Assembly (NCBI GenBank): GCA_963777625.1
Contig: CAVZRO010000011.1
Coordinates: 124,001 to 188,000 of the forward strand
DNA length: 64,000 bases
DNA from: DATDIC01 sp963777625
Lineage (GTDB): Bacteria; Pseudomonadota; Alphaproteobacteria; Acetobacterales; Acetobacteraceae
Direction: 5' to 3'
The translations under genes were made by a program, and so were the position numbers. Within the stretch, counting starts at the first letter, position 1; each line of letters starts with the position of its first letter. Positions 51,801 through 58,648 of this stretch are shown piece by piece. The notes below the pieces were generated by a model, which was not told the origin of the DNA, made no database searches, and saw only the letters and a program-made list of their open reading frames with translations.

Positions 51801-52323
51801 GATTTTTGCCGAGGATGGCGTGACCGAGCTGGCGCGGTTTTCGTTGCCTCGGCAGCCGAGGGAGGATGGCGAGTGCATCGCCGATTTCTTCCGCGACGTG
51901 GACGATATCGAACGCGACGTGATCGGGCTGCAGGTGGTGACGGTGGGGCAGCATGCGTCCGAGGTGACGCGGGCCTGGTTCGAGGATAACCGGTATCAGG
52001 ATTATCTTTATCTGCACGGGCTGTCGGTGGAAATGGCCGAGGCGATGGCGGAATACGTGCACAAGCGCATCCGCGCCGAGCTTGGCTTCTCCGGCGAGGA
52101 TGACCGGGACATGGAGAAGATGCTGGGGCAGGGGTATCGCGGGTCGCGGTATTCGTTCGGCTACCCGGCGTGCCCGAAGCTGGAGGACCAGGCGGCGTTG
52201 TTGCGGTTGCTGGGGGCGGAGCGGATCGGGATTTCGCTGTCCGATGAGTTTCAGTTGCACCCGGAACAGTCCACCAGCGCGATCGTGGTGGTTAATCCAA
52301 GGGCGAAGTATTTTTCGGTGTAA
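48826..52323 (+). CDS. metH: Cobalamin-dependent methionine synthase
   Basis: The 1165-residue product starts MTRPHLLDALRDRVLLCDGG with AAGGA upstream. Domains in order: homocysteine-binding (~1-310) with zinc ligands Cys224, Cys290 and Cys291 (LIGGCCGTS); pterin-binding (~330-600, starting FFAIGERCNANG); cobalamin-binding (~640-870) with His736 in DVHDIGKN; and the SAM-reactivation domain (~880-1165) with RYSFGYPACPKLEDQ. It methylates homocysteine to methionine using 5-methyltetrahydrofolate. The length is near the usual ~1200. It is translated from after the repeat array, so it may have its own promoter. Confidence 0.97.
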   Translation: MTRPHLLDALRDRVLLCDGGMGSRAQALTLDVERDYWGNENCTDVLTLSRPDLVREIHRGYFAAGADMVETNSFGGSPVTLGEFGLADRAFEINRRSGELAREAADSFADGRHRWVLGSLGPGTKLPTLGNIAYDPLEAALAEQCRGLIAGGVDAILIETCQDPLQIKAAVNGAKIARAEAGTDTPVFVQVTVETTGSLLVGPDIAAAATVVHALDVPMIGLNCATGPQEMAEHLRFLSANWPGLLSVQPNAGLPELVDGHPHYPLGADELASWLERFVAEDGVNLIGGCCGTSIEHIAALDAMLRRREAKGTIHRPAPVERRPVWVPGVTSLYQAVPLRQENAFFAIGERCNANGSRLWRAMQEKGDWDGCVAMGREQVGEGSNALDVCTAFVGRDEMGEMTEVIRRFTSSVNAPLVIDSTETPVIEAALKLHGGKPIINSINFEDGEKHAADRLVLAKRFGAAVIALTIDERGMAKTAEQKLEVARRLVEFACTRHGLAQSDLLIDPLTFTIATGNEDDRKLGLWTLEGISAIRAAFPDVQIILGLSNISFGLNPAARAVLNSVFLDHAVRAGMSGAIVHVSKIRPLHLIAPEEVKVAEDLIFDRRTDDYDPLKRLLEIFADRKAADATVKKRAETVEGRLKDRIVDGDRKGLTDELDEALKTLPPLDIINNVLLDGMKVVGELFGAGKMQLPFVLQSAETMKAAVAHLEPFMERVEGQEKGTIVLATVKGDVHDIGKNLVDIILTNNGYRVVNLGIKVPLPDMLAAVRDHRAHAIGMSGLLVKSTVVMRENLEEMSRQGLEIPVLLGGAALTRSYVEDDCVRSYASGRVAYARDAFDGLHLMDKVTGNAFDDYLAAVQAKRVGKARNTARTLGQADARAWRPVDVSAVQARRRGITRDTEIPRVPFWGARVIEAAPKAIVPFINERSLYQLQWGFRKQGRSLEDFLGWARQELRPVMRRMLGLCEAEGILSPRAAYGYWKAAGQGNDLLIFAEDGVTELARFSLPRQPREDGECIADFFRDVDDIERDVIGLQVVTVGQHASEVTRAWFEDNRYQDYLYLHGLSVEMAEAMAEYVHKRIRAELGFSGEDDRDMEKMLGQGYRGSRYSFGYPACPKLEDQAALLRLLGAERIGISLSDEFQLHPEQSTSAIVVVNPRAKYFSV

Positions 52324-52329
52324 ATTGCG

Positions 52330-52740
52330 GTAGGGACGCGCGCCCCCCGCACAGAACCATACGGGCGGCATTCCCGCATACGGCTCCCACCTTGGGTGTT
52401 TGACGCGAAAGCGCTGAGACGGCCAGGGATGGGATATCCGGGGTTTGGGCAACCAGCGATCCGCCAGTTGGTCCATGGTTGTTCCATTTCGTGCGATCCT
52501 TCTGGCTGCGCCGGCGCAAGGCGCGCCGCCAGAGTCCGACGACACGGTGGCGGAATGCCGACAGGGCACGATAATTGGTCGGCACGGCGTGGTAGGCGAA
52601 GAACCCTCGCACCACGCTGCCCAACCATTGTCCCTGTACAGCCACGTCCTGGTGCCGGCGCCGCCGGAGGTCCTCGCCGATTTCCAGCAGCTTCGCCCGT
52701 TTCCGGTCACGCCGCGTGTGGCGGGACAGCAGAAAGCCAC
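52330..52740 (-). pseudogene. Group II intron reverse transcriptase/maturase, 3' remnant
   Basis: The minus strand from 52740 reads FLLSRHTRRDRKRAKLLEIG, EDLRRRRHQDVAVQGQWLGS, VVRGFFAYHAVPTNYRALSA and LWRRALRRRSQKDRTKW. After one frameshift near 52490 it reads LADRWLPKPRISHPWPSQRF and HPRWEPYAGMP. This is the maturase (X/thumb) end of group II intron-encoded proteins. The reverse-transcriptase core is missing; the fragment stops where an IS4-type remnant begins. It is not functional. Confidence 0.85.
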
Positions 52741-52778
52741 CCCGCGCGCAGCGGCCAGACCGCGCAGCCGCTGAGCGA

Positions 52779-53030
52779 CGTCGTCGCGGCCGAGGACGTC
52801 GCGCTGTTGCAGGCGCTCAACCGTTCGCTCGAAGGCGCCACCGCCAGGCGGCGCAATCCGCACGCCCCGACGCGTTGGCCTATGCCGCCTGGGTTTGCGG
52901 GCGGCTGGGTGGTTGGACCGGATACTATGGCGAGCCAGGTCCGATCGTGCTGCTGCGTGGCTGGCAGAAATTCCAGACCGCACCGCAGGCATTGGATTTG
53001 CTCAGGCATCAAAATGTGCGAATCTGGTAG
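52779..53030 (+). pseudogene. IS4-family transposase, C-terminal remnant
   Basis: The plus strand reads EDVALLQALNRSLEGATA and then, one frame over, DALAYAAWVCGRLGGWTGYY, GEPGPIVLLRGWQKFQTAPQ and LRHQNVRIW to TAG 53028-53030. It aligns by eye with the tail of the intact transposase at 58667-60001 (EALVPSLEGNTEKQKNPHRP, WVIARLGCWNCYGKPPGPIT) but is clearly a different copy. Only the last ~80 residues survive. Confidence 0.78.
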
Positions 53031-53236
53031 CCTTGCGGGAGGGTCGCGCGGTAGTGTGAACTGCATCACACTGGGGTCAATTCAGTCGGCGCTATAACGA
53101 ATTACCTGGCGCAGACAGTTTGTCTTGACCTCAGCGATGCCTTGCGGCAGCCTTCGTGTGCAACGTTACTGTCCAGTCGCCTGCCACGAAGCTGCGCTAT
53201 CGCTTTCTGGGCTGTCATCACGAAGGGGGCTCGAGC

Positions 53237-54397
53237 GTGAAGAAAAATGAGCAGCCGGAATTCTCCGCCAAATGGTGGAAGTCGAGCCAGCCGAAGGGCC
53301 TCAAAAGCGCCGGCCGGCTGGAAGATGCGCTGAAGGACTACGAGGCGATAAAAAAGAAGCTCGACGCCAGCGGTGAGGCGGACGTGGTGAAGACCGCCCG
53401 CGACGCGCTGGGCACGGTTGAAACCGCCGTGGACGCGGTGACGACCGAGGCCGGGAAGGACAAGAAGAACCCGGAGATGGCGCTGACCATCGACGCCCTG
53501 AAGAAATTCGATCGGTTGTATCCCGCCGAACGGTCCTGGATCGAGGATCACGCCGAACAGGACGACGACAGCATATTCGCCGATCCGGACGCGTACCACG
53601 ACTACCTGATCGCGGCGATGAAGAAGCTGCGCTCCGGCGGGCAGATGAATTTCGGCTTCGTGCTGGGGAAAAAGGCCGAGGACCACCGGCTCGCGGTCCA
53701 TCGCAGCAAGGGCTCGAAAGCCCTGGCGAACACCCTGGTGAAGGAAACCGGCCTGCATGCCATGACCTTCGGCACCGCGATGGCGGATGAGAACCGCGCC
53801 GGCATGCTGGTGCTTCTGCTGGAAGGACGCCAGCTTCCCGGCATGAAGAAAAAAGGCGAGCGGATGCTGAAGAAGTTCAAGCCGCTGCCGTTCATCAAGC
53901 TGTCCGTGATGGCGGACGGGCAGGAGCTCGAGGATATCGCCGACCCCGACGATACCGATACCGACACCGACGAACCGGATCTCGCGAATGCGGCCGACGG
54001 CAACGCCGCCGCGTTTACCGCGCTACGTGCCGGTTGGGTGGGTGCGCGCCAGAAGATCGATACGGATATCGAGAAACTGCACGCCGCCATGTCGGCCGTC
54101 TACCAGGGCCGCGGCGTGGCCGGCGATCTGGAGAAGGCGTTCAGGACGCAGACCGGCCGGGTGTTGAACTCATTGGATGCCAGCCTTGCCGACAAGCTGG
54201 CCGAACTGGCCAACGCCGGCAACTCCAGCCAGCATGCAACCCTGATCGCCGAGGCGCGCCAGATCGCCCAGCGCTACACGGCCTATGTAGCGAACGAGCC
54301 GATGATCGCGGCGCTGGACGCCAATCCGTTTGTATCGATTGCTATCCAGGACACCATCACCTCCTCGTTGTCGGAACTGACGAAGGCGCTGGCCTGA
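53237..54397 (+). CDS. Unknown 386-residue cytoplasmic protein
   Basis: The start is GTG 53237 (MKKNEQPEFSAKWWKSSQPK) with GAAGGGGG upstream. An N-terminal helical region (GRLEDALKDYEAIKKKLDAS) is followed by a domain with LRSGGQMNFGFVLGKKAEDH, GTAMADENRAGMLVLLLEGR and KKFKPLPFIKLSVMADGQEL. An acidic linker with Asp-Thr repeats (residues ~235-252) comes next, and then a helical C-terminal domain (AALRAGWVGARQKIDTDIEK-like, and SSLSELTKALA at the end). No family is recognised, and there is no signal or membrane segment. It stands alone next to mobile-element remnants. Confidence 0.6.
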   Translation: MKKNEQPEFSAKWWKSSQPKGLKSAGRLEDALKDYEAIKKKLDASGEADVVKTARDALGTVETAVDAVTTEAGKDKKNPEMALTIDALKKFDRLYPAERSWIEDHAEQDDDSIFADPDAYHDYLIAAMKKLRSGGQMNFGFVLGKKAEDHRLAVHRSKGSKALANTLVKETGLHAMTFGTAMADENRAGMLVLLLEGRQLPGMKKKGERMLKKFKPLPFIKLSVMADGQELEDIADPDDTDTDTDEPDLANAADGNAAAFTALRAGWVGARQKIDTDIEKLHAAMSAVYQGRGVAGDLEKAFRTQTGRVLNSLDASLADKLAELANAGNSSQHATLIAEARQIAQRYTAYVANEPMIAALDANPFVSIAIQDTITSSLSELTKALA

Positions 54398-54437
54398 ACG
54401 CCGCGGCGCCGATCGCGCCGCGGCTATTCAATTGGGG

Positions 54438-54668
54438 TCAGGCGGTCAGCCGACCCAGGATATACCCGAGCCCGATCGCGATCAGTGCCGCCGTCAACGG
54501 CTGATCACGGATGACCTCGCTCAGCCGGGCCACCTGCTCCTGCGCCTGGCCGCTCGCCTGGTTGTACAGCCCCTGCGCCTGCGTCTTCATGTCGCCCACG
54601 GTTTCGCCGAAGCTCTGCTGTGCGCGTCCCATCGTGTCGCGGGCCATGCCTTCGACTTTGTCGCTCAT
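54438..54668 (-). CDS. Small CsbD/ElaB-like stress protein with C-terminal membrane anchor
   Basis: The 76-residue product starts MSDKVEGMARDTMGRAQQSF with GGAGA upstream. CsbD-like repeats with many Gln (GETVGDMKTQAQGLYNQASG) are followed by RDQPLTAALIAIGLGYILGR, a membrane anchor of the DUF883/ElaB kind. Family members associate with the membrane, and some with ribosomes, under stress. It lies next to the DUF3775 gene on the same strand but about 100 bp downstream of it. Confidence 0.78.
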   Translation of the reverse strand: MSDKVEGMARDTMGRAQQSFGETVGDMKTQAQGLYNQASGQAQEQVARLSEVIRDQPLTAALIAIGLGYILGRLTA

Positions 54669-54771
54669 GCCTGGTCTCCTGGTTGTGTGGCGTGACAGAG
54701 ATAGCGTCACCCGGGCGCGATTGCGCCCGGTTCAAGCTTTGTTGTGGGGCCGGTCTGGGTCCGGCGTGATC

Positions 54772-55206
54772 TCAGGATAATTTAAGCTGATAAAGCCCTT
54801 TCGATAGTTGCGGGCCGAGGCTCGCCCGTTCAGCCAGCAATCGCGCCTCCCCGTCGTCGGCGCGCGATGCGGCGGCATCCAGCGCCTCGTCCCATTCGCG
54901 GCCGCCGAACTCGCCCCGGCCGATCAGAAAGATCGCGTGCAACTCGCGCCGCGCGTCGGCATCCAGCGCGGCAATGGCCGCTTCCAACTGGCGCAGCGGT
55001 TCGGCCATCGTCGTGCCGCGCAGCGGTTCCAGGTCGGCCAGTTCAGCATCGTCGTTGGGACAGCGATGCACCATCGCGCCACCCTGCGTCTCCCGGCTCA
55101 CATCCGACTTGACCATGCGGTTGGCCAGCCGGTCGGCAGCATCCGCCGCGACATCGGCCAGTTGAATGATCTCGCGGACCTGGTCCGTGCTGATGAAACT
55201 AAGCAT
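54772..55206 (-). CDS. DUF3775-domain protein
   Basis: The 144-residue product starts MLSFISTDQVREIIQLADVA (a further ATG at 55212 adds two residues). The DUF3775 region is the C-terminal half: PLRQLEAAIAALDADARREL, HAIFLIGRGEFGGREWDEAL and RASLGPQLSKGLYQLKL. The function is unknown. It is cytoplasmic, with no signal peptide. It may be cotranscribed with the CsbD-like gene. Confidence 0.78.
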   Translation of the reverse strand: MLSFISTDQVREIIQLADVAADAADRLANRMVKSDVSRETQGGAMVHRCPNDDAELADLEPLRGTTMAEPLRQLEAAIAALDADARRELHAIFLIGRGEFGGREWDEALDAAASRADDGEARLLAERASLGPQLSKGLYQLKLS

Positions 55207-55318
55207 CCTCACTCATTATCCTCATGGGGGCTCTTGCCCTGTTCGCGACCATAACGACGCAGCGGCGCCGCGGGTTGCCAGGGATGTGTCGACAACCCTC
55301 GGAACCCCTCGCTTGCCG

Positions 55319-56092
55319 CTACGCCCCTTGCAGCTTGCGCAATTGCCGGCGCAACAGCTCGACCTCATCGGGGCCGGACACGTAAGGCTGCGGCCGCGGA
55401 CTCCACCAGTGCGCCAGGAAGCCTGCGGTCAGCAACGGCAGCGCCAGAAACCGACGATCCAGCAGAAGCCCGAACACCACCCCGGCGATTCCGAGAGCGA
55501 TGGTATCGACCACCAGCCGCTGCCCCGGCTCCCGCGGCGGCGGCGGCACCACCGGCACTTGCCACCGCGCCGGGAGGCGGGGCGGTTCCGGCGGGCGGTG
55601 TTGGGGCAGCGCGTCCTTCCGGTGCGCGAGCTTGTCCGATCGCAGCAGGCGCCGATCCACATAGCCGGCAAATTTCGCCTGCACCGCCGGGTCCTCGTAC
55701 AGCACCCCGAGGTCGCGTGCCATGTCCAGCATCGAACTGCCCGGAATGCCCTGCTCCACCGCGACCTGCGACAGCGCGAACATCCCGGCGCGCCGCCCCG
55801 CCGTGCAATGCACGAAGACCGGCCGCTCCATACCCCGCAGCGCCTCGCCGAACCGGTCCAGCACCGCATCGTCGACCTCCCCGGCGCCGACGGGGAAATG
55901 CCGATAGGACAGCCCGCGCGCCGCGGCTTCCGCTGCCTCCTGCGCTGGCGAGAGCGGCTCCGCCGCGTCCTCCGATGTGCGCAGATCGAGGATGCCGCGC
56001 ACGCCTTCCTGCCGCAGCCGCTCGAGATCGGCTGCCCCCGGTGGCAGCCGCCCAACACTCACGAAACGCGACAGCCGGACAGGGTCGGACAC
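55319..56092 (-). CDS. DSP/BLH-type phosphatase with C-terminal membrane segments
   Basis: The 257-residue product starts MSDPVRLSRFVSVGRLPPGA. Residues 1-135 form the small phosphatase fold with the active-site loop VFVHCTAGRRAGMFALSQVA, HCxxGxRxG being the Cys-dependent phosphatase signature; GVRGILDLRTSED precedes it. A proline-rich linker (QHRPPEPPRLPARWQVPVVP) leads to two hydrophobic segments (IALGIAGVVFGLLLDRRFLA, LPLLTAGFLAHW). The phosphatase would sit on the cytoplasmic face. It is divergent from the large alpha/beta hydrolase gene. Its substrate is not known. Confidence 0.78.
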   Translation of the reverse strand: MSDPVRLSRFVSVGRLPPGAADLERLRQEGVRGILDLRTSEDAAEPLSPAQEAAEAAARGLSYRHFPVGAGEVDDAVLDRFGEALRGMERPVFVHCTAGRRAGMFALSQVAVEQGIPGSSMLDMARDLGVLYEDPAVQAKFAGYVDRRLLRSDKLAHRKDALPQHRPPEPPRLPARWQVPVVPPPPREPGQRLVVDTIALGIAGVVFGLLLDRRFLALPLLTAGFLAHWWSPRPQPYVSGPDEVELLRRQLRKLQGA

Positions 56093-56206
56093 GATGAACC
56101 TCCAAACCGATCTGCTACAGAACGGGCGGGCAAAACCTGGGTTCCGGCGGCTTGACGCAAGCTGCGCGGCATCCGCTCCTTATCGCCGGGACAGGAGCAC
56201 CGGAAC

Positions 56207-58273
56207 ATGAGCGGAACCGTCGAGCTGCACATCGCCGAGCGGCGTCCGTTTGCCGGCGGGCACGAATTCGCCGCGATCGGCGGCTACGAGCGTCTGACTG
56301 GGCGCGCATTTTTTGCGGTGGATCCCACGCATCCCGCCAATCTCGGTGTGGTCGATCTCGACAAGGCGCCGCGCGACGAGGCTGGGCGGGTGGCGTTCGC
56401 CGCCGATCTGATGATCCTGAAACCGGTTGACTTGTCCCGCTGCAACCGGCGGCTGTTTTTCGACTACGGCAATCGCGGTCACAAGCGCGCCTTGCAGTTT
56501 TTCAACGACGCGCTGGCCAGCAACGACCCGCTGTCGCTCGACCACGCCGGCAATGGGTTTCTGATGCGGCGCGGCTATGTGATCGCGTGGCTCGCCTGGG
56601 AGGGCGACCTGCTGCCGGGCGATGGGCGCATGACCATCGACCTGCCGGTGGCGACGGACCAGGGCCGCCCGATCACCGGGCTGGTGCGGGTGGAGTACAT
56701 CGCCGATCAGCCGGGGATCATCACCCTGCCGCTGTCCGGCAAGGCGGCCGCCCGCTCCTATCCCACGGTGTCGATGGACACAGGTCGCGCGCGCCTGACT
56801 CGCCGGCGCTATCCGTACGATGCCCGCATACCCGTCGCGCCGGACGCCTGGAGTTTCGCCCGCACCGAAGGTGGCCGCGGTGGCGAGACCGGCGAAGCCG
56901 AGCGCGCCATCATTCCGTCCGACCGGCACATTCATCTGCCGGCCGGGTTCCAACCGGGCTGGATCCACGAGCTGGTGTACACTGCCCGCGACCCACTGGT
57001 GCACGGGCTGGGCCATGTCGCGGTGCGCGACTTCGTCAGCTTCGTGAAGCAGGGCGGGCCAAGGGAACAAGCAAGGGAGTTGGTCGGCCCGATCGATAAA
57101 GCCTATGCCTGGGGCCGCTCGCAGACCGGGCGCTGCCTGCGCGATTTCGTCTATCGCGGCTTCAACGCGGATGCCGCCGGTCGCCGCGTGTTCGACGGCG
57201 TCATGCCGCACGTGGCCGGCGCCGGGCGGAAATGGCTCAATCACCGGTTTGCCGGCCCCATCGTCTCCGGCGGGCAGCAATACGAGGATCATTTCAATCC
57301 CGCCGATAGTTTCCCGTTCTCCTATGCCTGGAGCATCGATCACCTGACCGGCCGGCGCGATGCGATCCTGAAACGGCCGGAGACCGATCCGCTGGTCATG
57401 CACACGCAGACCGCGACCGAGTACTGGAACCGCCGCGGCTCCTTGGTCCACACTGATACTCAGGGCAACGATCTGCCGCAGCCCGACAGCGTGCGCATCT
57501 ACGCCTGGGCCAGCTCCCAGCATTTCGCCGATCCGCGCGCGGTCGCCGCGCGGCTTCCGGCGTGCCAGTTGTCGTCGAACGTCGTCGCCACCTCGGCGCT
57601 GTTTCGTGCGTTGCTGGACGCGATGGACCGCTGGGTCACCAACGGCACACCGCCGCCGGCCAGCCGGATTCCCACCCGCGCCGACGGCACGCTGATCGGC
57701 ATCGCGGACTGGCGCCGCCAGTTCCCGGCAATTCCCGGCGTCGGCGTCCCGGCCTCGCCGAACCGGCTGCCGCTGATGGATTTCGGCGAGACCGAGCCCG
57801 GCGTTCTGACCAAGGAGCCGCCCGAATTCCGTCCCGGCCAGGAATACCCGGTCCTGGTGCCGGCGGTGGATGCCGACGGCAACGAGGTGGCCGGGGTGCG
57901 CGCGCCGATGGTGGCGGCCCCGCTTGGGACCTATACCGGCTGGAACCGCCGCTCTCGCGGCTTCGGCCACGGCGCATTGTATCGCTTCGAAGGCAGCTAT
58001 ATCCCGTTCCCCGAGACCGCAGCGGAGCGGGAAGCGGTCGGCGATCCCCGGCTGGCCATCCTGGAGCGCTACCCGAGCCCGGCCGCCTATGCGGAGGCCA
58101 TCGGCGCGGCCGCCCGGGCACTCGCCGAGGCCGGCCTGCTGCTGGAGGAAGACGTCGAGCGGTGCATCGCCGCGGCGCGTGATTGGGGCCGGCCCCGCCA
58201 CACGGTGTTGCTCGACGGATACAGCCGCTCAGGTTTGTTTTTCGGGGTCCAGTCCCGGGGAGGGAGTGGTTGA
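56207..58273 (+). CDS. Large alpha/beta-hydrolase-domain protein (Abhydrolase_10 type)
   Basis: The product has 688 residues. The N-terminal half has beta-rich PTHPANLGVVDLDKAPRDEA and RRLFFDYGNRGHKRALQFFN. YAWGRSQTGRCLRDFVYRGF contains the Ser nucleophile, and VMHTQTATEYWNRRGSLVHT and RVYAWASSQH-like segments surround the acid/His. This matches the Abhydrolase_10 group, whose members are poorly characterised, secreted or cytoplasmic hydrolases. The start MSGTVELHIAERRPFAGGHE is the first ATG; no signal peptide is visible. The substrate is unknown. Confidence 0.8.
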   Translation: MSGTVELHIAERRPFAGGHEFAAIGGYERLTGRAFFAVDPTHPANLGVVDLDKAPRDEAGRVAFAADLMILKPVDLSRCNRRLFFDYGNRGHKRALQFFNDALASNDPLSLDHAGNGFLMRRGYVIAWLAWEGDLLPGDGRMTIDLPVATDQGRPITGLVRVEYIADQPGIITLPLSGKAAARSYPTVSMDTGRARLTRRRYPYDARIPVAPDAWSFARTEGGRGGETGEAERAIIPSDRHIHLPAGFQPGWIHELVYTARDPLVHGLGHVAVRDFVSFVKQGGPREQARELVGPIDKAYAWGRSQTGRCLRDFVYRGFNADAAGRRVFDGVMPHVAGAGRKWLNHRFAGPIVSGGQQYEDHFNPADSFPFSYAWSIDHLTGRRDAILKRPETDPLVMHTQTATEYWNRRGSLVHTDTQGNDLPQPDSVRIYAWASSQHFADPRAVAARLPACQLSSNVVATSALFRALLDAMDRWVTNGTPPPASRIPTRADGTLIGIADWRRQFPAIPGVGVPASPNRLPLMDFGETEPGVLTKEPPEFRPGQEYPVLVPAVDADGNEVAGVRAPMVAAPLGTYTGWNRRSRGFGHGALYRFEGSYIPFPETAAEREAVGDPRLAILERYPSPAAYAEAIGAAARALAEAGLLLEEDVERCIAAARDWGRPRHTVLLDGYSRSGLFFGVQSRGGSG

Positions 58274-58384
58274 CATTTTCGTGAGATTCTGGTTTATGGC
58301 TTTTTTGAGGCGACTAGATTCGATTGCGCCAACTCGCCGCCACGAACGAAACTGGCCGCACCGGCCTTGTTTGCAGGAGTTGCT

Positions 58385-58579
58385 ATGGCTCAGTCGATCG
58401 CCCCTTATTTGATCGAGGAGCATGTGGTTCACGGGGATACCCGCTGGGTCGCGATCCGCGCCCGGGGTGCCGAGTGGTCCTGGCTCACGCCCGAGGAAGC
58501 CGCCGCGATCGGCCGCGCCTGGGTGGAGAAATACGGCAATGGTTCACAACCGGCCGCTCGGCTTATCGCAGCGGAGTAA
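58385..58579 (+). CDS. Small hypothetical protein, 64 residues
   Basis: It starts MAQSIAPYLIEEHVVHGDTR with an AGGAG site six bases upstream. The sequence (RWVAIRARGAEWSWLTPEEA, AAIGRAWVEKYGNGS) is balanced and protein-like, with an aromatic-rich centre. There is no domain, signal or membrane segment. It is followed by a GCATTGAG-type element, the usual 3' flank of genes in this window, which supports its being real. Confidence 0.6.
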   Translation: MAQSIAPYLIEEHVVHGDTRWVAIRARGAEWSWLTPEEAAAIGRAWVEKYGNGSQPAARLIAAE

Positions 58580-58648
58580 GACCGGACCGCATTGAGGGTG
58601 ACCTAGGTTCGTCATTCTCGCGAAAAATCCATCATGGCTGCGAAGGCG
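58580..58648. repeat. GCATTGAG-type element and REP half, left of the IS
   Basis: gaccggaccgcattgagggt and gacctaggttcgtcattctcgcg belong to the five-member 3' element family. The following palindromic repeat is interrupted by the IS at 58649 and resumes at 60158 (ggcatgcgg). Confidence 0.65.

Noticed and set aside
48244..52992. 1582-codon open frame on the minus strand opposite metH
   Set aside because: It is an exact antisense shadow of metH, rich in His, Arg and Pro, without any domain; the only real minus-strand coding signal is the maturase remnant at its 5' part.
56180..58201. 673-codon open frame opposite the large alpha/beta hydrolase gene
   Set aside because: High-GC third-position bias opens this frame; the plus-strand protein has a clear nucleophile motif and family match.
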